32,442 nucleotides of DNA, from contig JBARJD010000154.1 of NCBI GenBank assembly GCA_049800095.1, positions 1 through 32,442 of the forward strand, written 5' to 3'. The translations under genes were made by a program, and so were the position numbers. The stretch is from JAKIWV01 sp049800095. Its GTDB lineage: Archaea > Thermoplasmatota > Thermoplasmata > Lutacidiplasmatales > UBA184. The notes under the pieces are model-generated. The model was given only the letters and a program-made list of their open reading frames with translations, was not told the origin of the DNA and searched no databases. Shown piece by piece: positions 9,401 through 17,022 of the stretch (position 1 is its first letter; every line of letters begins with the position of its first letter).

Positions 9401-9502
9401 CACGGCGAGGATCACCACAGCGAGCGGCTTCGTGAGTGCTCGCATGCCCGAGATGTCGCGCGACGCAGGACCCGAACGATTCAGCCGCTTCACGAGGACC
9501 AT
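6434..9502 (-). CDS. Very large PKD-fused peptide-binding protein (SBP_bac_5 type) of an ABC transporter
   Basis: A 1022-residue extracytoplasmic protein, about twice the usual length. A basic start and one hydrophobic segment (about residues 24-50) form a signal or membrane anchor; no lipobox Cys follows directly. A PKD domain (FNFGDG, then LDHSYSSAGDY) occupies about 75-150, a second PKD-like domain (FTYAKPGAYEVSF) about 180-270, and a family 5 solute-binding domain the rest, starting at YSGGATTFDPAIDYD. Many short-spaced Cys pairs (TCVPGSAQC, TCTWSAC, NPCTNATDPSC) suggest several disulfides. It would capture oligopeptides for the convergent permeases. ATG 9502 is preferred over the adjoining GTG 9505; TATA at 9537-9544 gives a leader of about 12 bases. 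The 823-codon open frame on the other strand is a shadow. Confidence 0.93.
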   Translation of the reverse strand: MVLVKRLNRSGPASRDISGMRALTKPLAVVILAVVVVVAGAGTFAAFAHPATACAPADNPVCIPSSTNPYDLSVLVPLRTTQEDTPIPVTAILPSQEHASSFTFNFGDGTVNTTTSPTLDHSYSSAGDYIISVSALVNGVVHSNAHALATVSVATSYATDSLGTFPTTLGSILSNSTSTANPTTLLQVGQSLTFQGMYTLPPTNPLYSLTTPTVVSPGGTVSGATNTSQTAQATFTYAKPGAYEVSFVGAGAATGNPTAYANYTYTVEVAAAGQNYGFAGSSTTVDPHPGQIIAYEAYSGGATTFDPAIDYDLAGYEVVGNVYQTLIAYNGSAAGPDANSYVPMIATCVPGSAQCTALYGNDLQQGDNYTFVISSTPQFYDYYDTVNGVHPSWGVYPSDVMFSVLRTMGFSLLPYPFFTNGWILTQSLLPGGNGTWDDGLHATFNNTPQQMFAAMTINGTDCPTVAMTQEHGCITFNANASNSYGSSWPFFLELISDEQGGSVVPCGWFSMPSQGQGIPGWTATNTLDQGPHPCRAPTPAQISAMAPTSFDSWEQNYYNAVTGVYAGNTQWRTVGSGPYYLSQFTLGESYGLGANPAYQASPTCTWSACQPAAGDYVPVVHVTWESDTTLGEESMASGVADFASFPATDTGFLLSLIQEGKANAVVVPSLAINTLFFALNFSVSAAKAYTSNPVDIPSNFFSYLGMRQFLIHAYPYASVESTVNTIDGIQYAFDFGGAIPDFMGNYYPHNIAWPTGNPCTNATDPSCPAYWWAAMNDPTGPYYDPQAASCTSAKPCTFSIYNSEGDTAEDERMELFAASVSSVSGGAISMTVVDIPATTLALEGTAGPGTNALPMETGVWYPDYPDPTDYVAPFYYPDATFSLPESTAEGLLSSLVDTPTPNAYNSTLPSGAACPTDYNFYVNISAAGYAVVPQSCQGAAYDAMIGLMTLAGALPANGLRVLEFDQAETIANQLGLMISEYQDDLVIPYAAWVHPDSISTNVIYAGFYWWWLVNGNGMLSSS

Positions 9503-9536
9503 CACTTGACTCGGCTGGTGGCGAACTCACTCACGA

Positions 9537-9553
9537 TATTTATACTCGCTTTG
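9537..9553 (-). promoter_or_regulatory. Promoter of the peptide-binding protein gene (TATA box plus BRE)
   Basis: On the minus strand TATAAATA (9537-9544) is preceded by the purine-rich AAAGCGAG, a plausible B recognition element. Transcription should start near 9514, about 12 bases before the ATG at 9502. It is among the strongest archaeal promoters in the window. Confidence 0.75.
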
Positions 9554-9736
9554 GAGGCCCTGTGGCCGGTCTACCCAGCCTGAGGACTCGTGAATTGTCC
9601 CGCCCGCGCCCGGCAATCTAGCACGGGTACCTCGAACTATCCTCGAATGGGTGTGTCGGGGCTTGCACCTCGCGGCGCTGAGGCATCTCCGCCGAGAGGC
9701 CCCTAACGGGCCACGGTCGATCCGGGACCGCCTTGA

Positions 9737-10699
9737 CTAGGATTGCCGGATGTCGGATGCGTCGCCGTCCACGTTCTCAGCCCGGACTTCCGGAAGGTCG
9801 GAGAGGCCCTCCTGTGTCCTGCCTTCGAAAGTCGGGAGTCCCCGGAGTGTGTTCCATACCCAGGGGCGCGAAAACACCACCAGCATTGGCACGATGGCCA
9901 GTACGATCAGAATCAGATCGACCCAGAAACCCGGCACCCACGCCGCGCTCGGCATCCCGAGAATCGTGGCTCCCGTATTAGGAATCAGGACCACGACGCT
10001 GACGAGAGCAAGTACCAGAGCAATGTAGGCTACTCCGAGCATGCGCAGATTGGACGTGTTGGCCAGAGCGGCGATCCGGTTCGAGACCTCTCCCAGCCGA
10101 TTCGCGGCCGCAGCGAGGTCGTTGGCCTCGACGGAGTTCCGGATCGCCACCAGGTCGCGGACGCCTTGGGCCAGCCCCGCCGAGAGTTCATCGAGATGCG
10201 AGACCTCCGTCCGGACCGTCGGAAGGTAGGCCTCTAACCCGGGAAACTTTGACCCGAGAGTGCCGTCTAGTTCTGCCACAAGAGTCTCCAGCCGGACGAT
10301 CTGCTTTCGAGCCCCGGTGAGCGCGTGTAACAAAGCGCCGAGCTCCGGTAACGGAGCCGGGTCCGGCTTTCCTTCGAGCGCATCGAGACGGCCGCCGAGG
10401 CCTTCGAGCCGCTCGACATAGGAGCGGTACGCTGCCTGCAAGAGGTCCACGAGAGCAATGGTGCTAGCGGGAGCCTTCGACCCTTCGACCGTTAGGCTCC
10501 GCGGGACCTGTGAGCCGAGCGGGCGGATCCCGTCCGCGTCAATCCAGATCCCGTGCCAAACTGGCGCGCCTGTTGGGTCTAACGTCGCGAGAGTGAGGAG
10601 AGTAGCTCCCGCGGACCGCAACACCGGACGCCGGGACAAATTGAGATCCGGATGTCCGACCGCGGAGACCGCTTCGGTGAGAGTCGATATTTTCGCCAA
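9737..10699 (-). CDS. CorA-like membrane protein with two C-terminal helices, lacking the GMN motif
   Basis: A 320-residue protein with a soluble N-terminal part (1-80), a long helical, probably coiled-coil stretch (80-215), two membrane helices at about 220-240 and 257-276, and an acidic tail. This order (long cytoplasmic helix, two C-terminal membrane helices, a short outer loop) resembles CorA/ZntB divalent-cation channels. However, the GMN selectivity signature after the first helix is absent; the sequence there is PNTGATILGMP. It is therefore either a divergent transporter-like protein or a coiled-coil membrane protein of other function. The start is a TTG at 10699; the frame holds no ATG nearby. 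It is divergent from the secreted propeller gene, and the gap holds GGTGCAA-type dyads. Confidence 0.6.
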   Translation of the reverse strand: MAKISTLTEAVSAVGHPDLNLSRRPVLRSAGATLLTLATLDPTGAPVWHGIWIDADGIRPLGSQVPRSLTVEGSKAPASTIALVDLLQAAYRSYVERLEGLGGRLDALEGKPDPAPLPELGALLHALTGARKQIVRLETLVAELDGTLGSKFPGLEAYLPTVRTEVSHLDELSAGLAQGVRDLVAIRNSVEANDLAAAANRLGEVSNRIAALANTSNLRMLGVAYIALVLALVSVVVLIPNTGATILGMPSAAWVPGFWVDLILIVLAIVPMLVVFSRPWVWNTLRGLPTFEGRTQEGLSDLPEVRAENVDGDASDIRQS

Positions 10700-10869
10700 A
10701 GTTGTGAACGACCCCCGCTGTTATCGAAGCTCCTTGGCCGACATTCAGATGATAATCGTATGCGCCCAAAGGAATACCTCCAGCATTTGACCAATGTTTT
10801 GAGGAGTCCCCGAACGGGACGGGTGGGCTGACGCCACGATCTTAGACTTGTAAGCCCGGCCCGACCGAG

Positions 10870-10905
10870 TGCACCCATTTCCAAGGGTGCAATGCGTGTT
10901 GCAAC
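10870..10905. promoter_or_regulatory. Dyad element TGCACCC-N8-GGGTGCA plus GTTGCAAC palindrome
   Basis: TGCACCC at 10870-10876 and GGGTGCA at 10885-10891 form a 7-bp inverted repeat with an 8-bp spacer. The perfect 8-bp palindrome GTTGCAAC follows at 10898-10905. The block lies between two divergent promoters, about 80 bases before the TATA of the propeller gene. The same core recurs in other gaps of the window, so a regulator-binding site is the simplest reading; which protein binds is unknown. Confidence 0.45.
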
Positions 10906-10968
10906 TTCCCGGATTCTATGAAAAGTGTCGTCGGTCGATCTTGTCACGGGTGGACCCACTCAATAGAC

Positions 10969-10976
10969 TTTATCCT
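10969..10976 (+). promoter_or_regulatory. TATA-like box of the secreted propeller gene
   Basis: TTTATC around 10969-10974 lies about 28 bases before the ATG at 11000. This predicts a leaderless transcript and favours that ATG over the GTG at 10988. Confidence 0.5.
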
Positions 10977-10999
10977 GAGAAAGCGGCGTGCCGGAGAGG

Positions 11000-12370
11000 A
11001 TGCTCGCTGCCCCACGACCGGGCACTTCAACCCGCGTATACGTCGCGGTCGCCGTGCTTTTCCTGGTCGGCACGGTGCCCGCACTAGCCTCGCTCGGTTC
11101 GACGGCACGGGGGGCCGGCGCTCCCGGCAACGTGGACCTGGGAGACGGATTCTTTGCCACAACCACGGTGCAGCAAGTTTCGGCGTCAACGTACTGGGAC
11201 AACTTCAACTGTCCTTCCCAGGCCCAGTTTGGGTGGTGCGTCGACCCCATCGGTGTAGCGTACCTCCCGTCCGCCCGCATGGCTGTCCTGTCGGAGGGTC
11301 ACTGTCCGTTCTTCTGCAACACGACCCGGAACGCTCTGGTTGAGTATTACCCGGTGAACGGTACTTTCAGCTCGCCCTTGGACTTGGGTTGCTTTCCCTA
11401 TGCTCCTTACTTCCCCGGGACTGGAAACGAGTACTTCGTCCCGTGTTACAATGAGAACGGGAGTACCTCTATCCTCGCCGTCGATGACCAGACGAATACC
11501 CTCGTCGGCAATTTCTTGGATCCGATCGATGCCACCACCATGACCGCGGATTCATCGAATGGTCTGCTGGTGGTCGGAGCTGGAAGCACCGTGGTGCTCC
11601 TGAGTCCTAGTACGGGCGCCGTCGAATCCACGATCCGCGTGGCGAATGCCACCTTTACGCCCGACGGCTTCGGGGTTGGAGGCTACACGATGGTGTACGA
11701 CCCCCTCACGGACCAGCTGATCGTTCCCTCGACGGGGAACGCGCTCATCCGAATTGACCTCGTCAATGGGACGGTCGCAGGAACGGTCCCATTGCCCGCT
11801 CTCGCCGAGTCCCTGGCCGTCGACACGGCCACCGATCAACTGCTCGCGGCTACCGTGAGCGACGACTCCACCAGCGGATTCAGCGTCTTCAACGCGAAAA
11901 CGTATTCCGTCGAAGCCCGGATGACATTACCGAATTGCATCGATTACACCTGCGCCACGCCGAATCAGGTCAACCAGATCTTGGTCGACCCGTTGCACGG
12001 GGACGCCTACCTGGTTGGTACGTTGTCCTTGTTCACGTTGAATCTATCGACGCTGTCACTGGTAGGGACCACCGAGGATTACGGCGATGGTTCCCAGTTT
12101 AGTTCCGCCTATATCCCCTCGACGGACCAGATCATTTACACGTACGCGGTACAGGAGATAGAGGGGCCCGGCCTACTGGTCCAACTGCACCATTCGACCT
12201 ACCCTAGTCTGAACTCACTCCTCTGGTTGCCACCCACCTTTGGAGCGCTGACCGCGGTCCAGCTGGGAGCGGCGGGCTTCGCGATCGGCTGGGTCCGAGT
12301 ACGGGATGGGCGCCACCCCGGGGCGAACGCGGGACCCCGGAATCGGTTCGGTCGGACCGGTTCTGGTTGA
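11000..12370 (+). CDS. Secreted beta-propeller (YVTN-like) protein with C-terminal membrane anchor
   Basis: A 456-residue protein. A basic start and hydrophobic helix (YVAVAVLFLVGTVPALASL) form the export signal. Residues 60-400 are repeating beta-sheet blades with recurring phrases such as AVDTATDQLLAA, VDPLHGDAYLVG and YDPLTDQLIVPS, typical of YVTN/NHL-type propellers. A hydrophobic segment near the C-terminus (FGALTAVQLGAAGFAIGW) followed by a basic tail anchors it, so the propeller faces outside. Eight or so Cys in close pairs (CPSQAQFGWC, HCPFFC, NCIDYTC) should be disulfide bonded, and N-glycosylation sequons are frequent. Such proteins in archaea are thought to serve in cell-surface binding or the envelope; no ligand can be named. 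ATG 11000 fits a leaderless transcript. Confidence 0.8.
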   Translation: MLAAPRPGTSTRVYVAVAVLFLVGTVPALASLGSTARGAGAPGNVDLGDGFFATTTVQQVSASTYWDNFNCPSQAQFGWCVDPIGVAYLPSARMAVLSEGHCPFFCNTTRNALVEYYPVNGTFSSPLDLGCFPYAPYFPGTGNEYFVPCYNENGSTSILAVDDQTNTLVGNFLDPIDATTMTADSSNGLLVVGAGSTVVLLSPSTGAVESTIRVANATFTPDGFGVGGYTMVYDPLTDQLIVPSTGNALIRIDLVNGTVAGTVPLPALAESLAVDTATDQLLAATVSDDSTSGFSVFNAKTYSVEARMTLPNCIDYTCATPNQVNQILVDPLHGDAYLVGTLSLFTLNLSTLSLVGTTEDYGDGSQFSSAYIPSTDQIIYTYAVQEIEGPGLLVQLHHSTYPSLNSLLWLPPTFGALTAVQLGAAGFAIGWVRVRDGRHPGANAGPRNRFGRTGSG

Positions 12371-12412
12371 GACGGAACGGAACTCCGTCCTACCTCGAGG
12401 GCGCGGGGTGGG

Positions 12413-14401
12413 TTAGTTCTGGACCAACCGAAGCTCATGCTGTCTTCGAAGCAGGTCCAGCAGGCGAGGATCCTTCCGGCCCTCCTCGTAAAGTTTCGAG
12501 TACGTTAGCTCCATCAGCGGCAGGTTGTGTCGCCGGAAGGCTTCCTCCATGCACGCCACGAACATGTCCTCTTCGCCAAGGGCGTAGTGCAGGAATCCCG
12601 AGAAGAACACGGTGAGCTCTCCACTCTTCCCCCGTTCGTCCAGACGGGTGATCGCCCGTCGGGGGGCCTCCGGGTCTCCCCGGCGGGCCGCCAGAATCCC
12701 TCGGTACGTCTCGGTCCATACGCTCGTGGGTCGCAACCTCTCCATCTCCCGAACGGCCTCCTCGACTTTGCCGTAGTCTCCCGTTCCAAGGTAGTACTCG
12801 GCCATGTGCGCACACGTCCGGAATGGAATGAGTGCTTTCGTCCGGTTCCAGTGGTCGAGGGCCTCGGCGTCCTTTCCGGCGTAGGCGTACGCCCGGCCGA
12901 GGAAGGCCACTATGTTGACGTCCAACGGGTCGATGCGCTGGGCGGCTTCGAGCAGCCGGACCGTCTCGTCGATCCTGCCTTCGCCGGCGGCAAGTTGCGC
13001 GAGCCACCGATAGGCATCGGAAAGGCTCGGATTGAGCTCGAGCGCCCGTCGCGCCTCCCGCTCGCTCCCGCGCATGTCGTCTTCACCGAGCAAAAGTCCG
13101 GCAAGCGCGGAGTGAGCCTCGGCCAGGTTCTCGTTCTGCTCCAAGGCCCTCGCCAATTCCTGCCGAGCCTGGTGGACCGAGTCGACATACGGAGTGGCCC
13201 CTTCCGCTCCCAGCCAGAGTAGACAGTCGGCGACCCCCACGCGAGCCCGGGAGAATCCGGGATCCAGCCGGACGGCCGCCTCGAAGAAGGTTTGCGCTTG
13301 CCGGATCGTCGACTCCGACCCCTTTTCTCCGAGAAGCCGGCGGCCCCGCAGAAAGTGGGTGTACGCCTCCATGTTCTGCGTGTCCGGTGCCGCCCGTACG
13401 AACGGCAGTACCGTGGTAACACCGAGGGAGGACAGGTGTCCGGAAATGGCCGTGGCGATGCGTCCTGCGATGTCCTCCTGGATCGAGAAGATGTCGTCGA
13501 GCGGTCGGTCGTATTGGGAGGACCAGAGTTGTTCCTCCGACTTGGGGTCCACCAACTGCGCGGTGATCCGCAGCCGGTTCCCCGCCTTTCGAACACTCCC
13601 TTCGAGGACGAGACGAACACCGAGGTCTTGAGCGACTTCTCGCGTGGACTTGGGGTTGGCCTTGTACCGGTGTACCGAGCTCCGCGCAATGACCCGGAGG
13701 GTCGGGATCCGGGAGAGCTGGGAGATCAATTCGTCGGTCAGCCCGTCGGCGAAGTACTCGTCCGCCGCGTCCGGGCTCACGTTCGCAAAGGGGAGCACCG
13801 CCACGCGGAGGCTGGACTTGGGGTCGGTCGAGGGGGAACTGGCGGCCGGCGTCTCGGTCGAGGTGACGACCCGGTAGATGTCCATGGGGAGTTCGACGTT
13901 TTTGAGTTCCCGAGGTCCGAGTTTTTCGAGAGGAACCGAGACCTTGTTGCGCACCTGTTCAAAGATCGACCCCGACACGCAGACCCCTCCCGGAAGCGCC
14001 AGCGGTTCAATGCGGGAAGCCACGTTCACGGCGTCGCCCAGGATGTCCCCCCCTTCCTCCACCACATCGCCTAAGTGGATGCCGATGCGTAAATCGATGC
14101 GTTCCTTTCTGTCGGGCAAGCGGTTGCGGTCCGCCACGGTCTGTTGGATGGCCACGGCGCAGCGAACCGATTCGACGGCACTCGGGAACTCGACCAGAAA
14201 CCCGTCCCCCAGGGACTTGACCTCGCGGCCCCCGTGGGCGGCGAACAAGGGCCGCACGAGAATCTGGTGTTCCTTGCGCAGTCGCAGGGCCGCCTCTTCG
14301 TCGCGCTGGCCAAGTCGAGTGAATCCCACGAGGTCGGTGAACATGATCGCGGCAAGTCGCCGCGTGCCGTCCGCCACACCCCTGGGACGTCCCTCCGTCA
14401 A
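12413..14401 (-). CDS. Class III adenylate cyclase fused to TolB-like domain and TPR repeats
   Basis: A 662-residue signalling protein. Residues 14-180 are a class III cyclase domain: metal Asp23 (FTDLVGFT) and Asp66 (SLGDGF), adenine-selecting Lys62 and Asp119, and transition-state Asn126 and Arg130 (VNVASR). This full set predicts cAMP synthesis from ATP. Residues 195-330 match the TolB/FlgO-like segment of bacterial cyclase proteins (VAVLPFANVS, YFADGLTDELISQLS, RSSVHRYK). Residues 345-650 are TPR helices for protein contacts. No membrane segment is seen, so it is cytosolic. The TTG start at 14401 is backed by GGGAG seven bases before it. It lies 23 bases after the zinc-ribbon membrane protein gene, suggesting an operon. 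The architecture is mainly bacterial, hinting at transfer. Confidence 0.9.
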   Translation of the reverse strand: MTEGRPRGVADGTRRLAAIMFTDLVGFTRLGQRDEEAALRLRKEHQILVRPLFAAHGGREVKSLGDGFLVEFPSAVESVRCAVAIQQTVADRNRLPDRKERIDLRIGIHLGDVVEEGGDILGDAVNVASRIEPLALPGGVCVSGSIFEQVRNKVSVPLEKLGPRELKNVELPMDIYRVVTSTETPAASSPSTDPKSSLRVAVLPFANVSPDAADEYFADGLTDELISQLSRIPTLRVIARSSVHRYKANPKSTREVAQDLGVRLVLEGSVRKAGNRLRITAQLVDPKSEEQLWSSQYDRPLDDIFSIQEDIAGRIATAISGHLSSLGVTTVLPFVRAAPDTQNMEAYTHFLRGRRLLGEKGSESTIRQAQTFFEAAVRLDPGFSRARVGVADCLLWLGAEGATPYVDSVHQARQELARALEQNENLAEAHSALAGLLLGEDDMRGSEREARRALELNPSLSDAYRWLAQLAAGEGRIDETVRLLEAAQRIDPLDVNIVAFLGRAYAYAGKDAEALDHWNRTKALIPFRTCAHMAEYYLGTGDYGKVEEAVREMERLRPTSVWTETYRGILAARRGDPEAPRRAITRLDERGKSGELTVFFSGFLHYALGEEDMFVACMEEAFRRHNLPLMELTYSKLYEEGRKDPRLLDLLRRQHELRLVQN

Positions 14402-14410
14402 TTAAGCGCT

Positions 14411-14415
14411 CCCGC
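14411..14415 (-). promoter_or_regulatory. Ribosome binding site deciding the TTG start of the cyclase
   Basis: GGGAG on the minus strand sits seven bases before the TTG at 14401. Later candidates (GTG 14377, ATG 14344) would cut into or crowd the cyclase domain. Confidence 0.5.
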
Positions 14416-14424
14416 AACGGCGAT

Positions 14425-14892
14425 TCAAGGCGGCCACGTCAACCAGGTCGACCGGTTCAAGCTCCGGTGGAGTCCGAAGGCACTGCAGGCGATCCCGGCA
14501 AGCAGCAACCCGAGACCAGCGACGAGCAACGCTAGGTGCAGTCCCGGCGAGGTAGTGCAGATCAGATTCATGGAGCATTGCGTGCCCACAGAGTTCGCGA
14601 CTAACACCACCAACCTCGCGGCGACGAGAAGGAGGATCCCGACCACGACGAGCACAACTCCAAGTGAGACCCAGATCCCGCCGACCCCCCCGAGCGCGCC
14701 GGTGAGTGGACCAAACGGCCCCCGTCGACCTTGGGTGAGATGGCGCAGCGGGTCCGTAGAGGGCGGAAAGCCGCCCTCCACGGCGTTTCCTGGCGCGGGC
14801 ATCGGTTGGTAACACTGCCGACAGTAGCCGTCCCCACGCGGAACCGCGCTGCCGCAGTGGGGGCAACTCCGTGAGGAGAGCGAGGAAGCCAT
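14425..14892 (-). CDS. Zinc-ribbon membrane protein
   Basis: A 155-residue protein with an N-terminal zinc ribbon (CPHCG at about 10-14 and CRQC at about 24-27, four Cys for one zinc). A linker rich in Pro and Gly follows, then two hydrophobic helices (about 70-95 and 117-140) separated by a short outer loop with two Cys. This ribbon-plus-helices layout is common in archaeal and Gram-positive membrane proteins of unknown role. The next gene, 23 bases downstream, is the adenylate cyclase, so this protein may belong to the same signalling unit, for example as a membrane partner; that is inference. ATG 14892 is the first start after an upstream stop. No clear TATA box was seen. Confidence 0.75.
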   Translation of the reverse strand: MASSLSSRSCPHCGSAVPRGDGYCRQCYQPMPAPGNAVEGGFPPSTDPLRHLTQGRRGPFGPLTGALGGVGGIWVSLGVVLVVVGILLLVAARLVVLVANSVGTQCSMNLICTTSPGLHLALLVAGLGLLLAGIACSAFGLHRSLNRSTWLTWPP

Positions 14893-15076
14893 CGATCGTG
14901 GAGAGAGGGGTCATGTCCCTGAGATGAGACCTGTCACGCAGTAGGTAACCGTTCGACTGGGGGAAGCAAGTGCGATCCTGTTTCCATGCGGAGACGCCCC
15001 AACGAACCATTCCCGGACATCGATGTTCCGGTTCAGGGAGGGGGGATGTGACCAAAGCCTCCGGCCCGCTTTCGAT

Positions 15077-15832
15077 TCAGGGCGCGGGGGCTGCGGCTCG
15101 CGGAGGCATGACGCTACGGTCCTCGATCCTCGCCAGAAACGCGATGAAGCCGGTGAGCAAACCCACTAGGATGCCGATCACGCATCCCACTGTTTCGCCC
15201 GAGTAAATAACGGTGGTCAGGGGGAAGCAGTTCTCCGCCGGCCGACAGGAGACCGCCCAGGTGACGGCAGCGGCTTCGCCACCATACAGCGCTCCTACAA
15301 AGAGTCCCAACACCATTCCAAACCCGACGTACTGCAGCGCCCTCGCCCTCCGCGAGGTCGAAGTTCCCGACAGGTTCCCTCCCACGGAGAGCAGAAGGGC
15401 GAGAATCGCGGGTGGACAGAGGAGGGCCGAGAGGATGCCGGCCGTGAGGTTCGTGTCCGTTGGAAGATTGTTCAGCCACCAATTCCCCAGGGTAATGCAA
15501 TCCAATCCGACCGCGGCAAACGTGGCGATCCCCGCGGCCCCGCCCAGAATGAAGAAGGTCACCGGGCGGCGGAGGCGCACTCCAATGAAGGCGATGCGGG
15601 CCGCCACGAACGCGGCGAGGGGCGCGCCAAAAAAGCTCGTAACGAATCTGAGATCAATGCCTTGCGGCGAGAAGCTGCCCGGTACTGGTCCGAGCCACTG
15701 CGACGGCGATACGATGGATAGGGTTGCGAACCCCGCAAAAAAACCGGCCCCGAGGGCAACTCCGACTGCTGCAGGAATCAGCCAAGCGCGCCGAGACGGC
15801 GGGGTCCCATCAAGTTCCGGAAGCCCGCCCAT
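15077..15832 (-). CDS. Multi-pass membrane protein of unknown function
   Basis: A 251-residue integral membrane protein with about six hydrophobic helices (starting near residues 17, 63, 92, 130, 168 and 215), a basic N-terminal region and a Pro/Ala-rich C-terminal tail. Helices are rich in Gly and Ala and some loops carry Cys. I do not recognise a family; a small-residue, Gly-zipper look is all that can be said. The start is the ATG at 15832, with a weak CTTTTTCA about 30 bases upstream on the same strand. A GGTGCAA element at 15906-15912 lies upstream as well. It is separated from the zinc-ribbon gene by 185 bases, so it is probably its own unit. Confidence 0.65.
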   Translation of the reverse strand: MGGLPELDGTPPSRRAWLIPAAVGVALGAGFFAGFATLSIVSPSQWLGPVPGSFSPQGIDLRFVTSFFGAPLAAFVAARIAFIGVRLRRPVTFFILGGAAGIATFAAVGLDCITLGNWWLNNLPTDTNLTAGILSALLCPPAILALLLSVGGNLSGTSTSRRARALQYVGFGMVLGLFVGALYGGEAAAVTWAVSCRPAENCFPLTTVIYSGETVGCVIGILVGLLTGFIAFLARIEDRSVMPPRAAAPAP

Positions 15833-15938
15833 TCCGCCGGCGTAGCGCGCATGCCAATGAAAAAGGCCCGATGGCCAATCCGCCAGGCCGGTGGGGCGGG
15901 GACACGGTGCAAAGAGAGGGCTTCAAATCTGTTGGCAC

Positions 15939-16940
15939 CTACGTTCTCGAGTGTGTGAACCGCTCCCGGACCGCTAGGTAGTGCCCGAGGTCCTCCGGAA
16001 AGCTGTGCCGAGTGAGGCAAAGACGAACACCCGAAGGGTCCCCGAAGAACTCTCCGGAGCATACGAGCACGGACCGACGAAGTGCGGCGTTTTGGAGGGC
16101 GGTGCCCGATCCGCCTCCAATGGCGCGATCAAACCACACGGGAGCTCGGGGTCTGTTCGAACCGGGGATTGCCCGACGCAGACGTCGCACGTTGCGGCCA
16201 AATATTTCGCGGACTTCCCGAAGAACCTCGTCTCGCGAACTGAGGATGCGCATGGCCGCTCCAATCGAACGCGGAGCCACCTTGTCGGCCGCAACTCGGT
16301 GAAATCTGCCGTAGGCACCCGTCAACGGTTTCGGCGGAATGGACCAGCCGACTCGGATCTCGTCGGCTCCGTACGTCTTGGTGAATGTGCCTGTGACCCA
16401 GACGTTCTCCTCGCCGGCGGCGGCCAGCGAGGGCACCGGAGTGAACTCCCGGAAGGTCTCGTCCACGACCGTTAACTGGGCTCCTCGGTGGTCCGTCAGT
16501 ATCTCGTGCGCCGATCGCCACCGCCCGGTGGGGTTGTTTGGGTTCGAGAGCAACCAGGCGTCGGCGCGCCGAGTTCCGGAGACCACCGTTCCGCCGGCCG
16601 CGCGGGTGGCATCGACCAACTGTGGATACTCGGGCGAATCTATTCGGACGCGCAGGGCCCGAGCAGTGCGACGCGCTCGACCCGCAAGAAACGCAAGCGC
16701 GAGGAAGTTGGCCTCATGGGCCCCGTGCGTCAGGAATACTTCCGCAGCGTCCACGCGGTGACCCCGTGCGAGTCGAGCGCGGAGGTCTTCCGGTTCCGCT
16801 GCGGACGGGTTTCGAAGGAGCCTCGGAACGGTGTGCAAAGAGCCGAACATTCCAGAACGCGCAAGATTGTATCGCACTGTGGAGTGCTCGTCCACCCACT
16901 GTCCGAGCGGAAATCCCCTCGGGCCCTCGAAACGCTCCAT
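15939..16940 (-). CDS. Fold-type I PLP-dependent aminotransferase
   Basis: A 333-residue aminotransferase of class I/II. Recognisable pieces in order: the N-terminal HSTVRYNLARSG, cofactor-side LTHGAHEANFLAL, the class hallmark SNPNNPTG, the Asp of VVDETFREF that pairs with the pyridine nitrogen, the Schiff-base Lys in GTFTKTYGADEIRVGW, and the C-terminal Arg of VRLCLTRH that holds the substrate carboxylate. It moves an amino group between an amino acid and a 2-oxo acid in the cytosol; the donor is not identifiable. At 333 residues it is shorter than the usual 390. The frame runs on to a TTG at 17057 overlapping the next gene, but ATG 16940 has GGGAGG four bases before it and matches the usual family start, so I use it. 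Confidence 0.82.
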   Translation of the reverse strand: MERFEGPRGFPLGQWVDEHSTVRYNLARSGMFGSLHTVPRLLRNPSAAEPEDLRARLARGHRVDAAEVFLTHGAHEANFLALAFLAGRARRTARALRVRIDSPEYPQLVDATRAAGGTVVSGTRRADAWLLSNPNNPTGRWRSAHEILTDHRGAQLTVVDETFREFTPVPSLAAAGEENVWVTGTFTKTYGADEIRVGWSIPPKPLTGAYGRFHRVAADKVAPRSIGAAMRILSSRDEVLREVREIFGRNVRRLRRAIPGSNRPRAPVWFDRAIGGGSGTALQNAALRRSVLVCSGEFFGDPSGVRLCLTRHSFPEDLGHYLAVRERFTHSRT

Positions 16941-16944
16941 CGTG

Positions 16945-16950
16945 CCTCCC
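16945..16950 (-). promoter_or_regulatory. Ribosome binding site deciding the aminotransferase start
   Basis: GGGAGG on the minus strand, four bases before ATG 16940, argues against the longer TTG-initiated reading. Confidence 0.5.
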
Positions 16951-17022
16951 GTTGGTGAGATGCCTAGTCCCCGAAGTGGCGTGGTCCGCACGGCTCGTCG
17001 GCTCAAGAGGTGGAGCAGAGTG

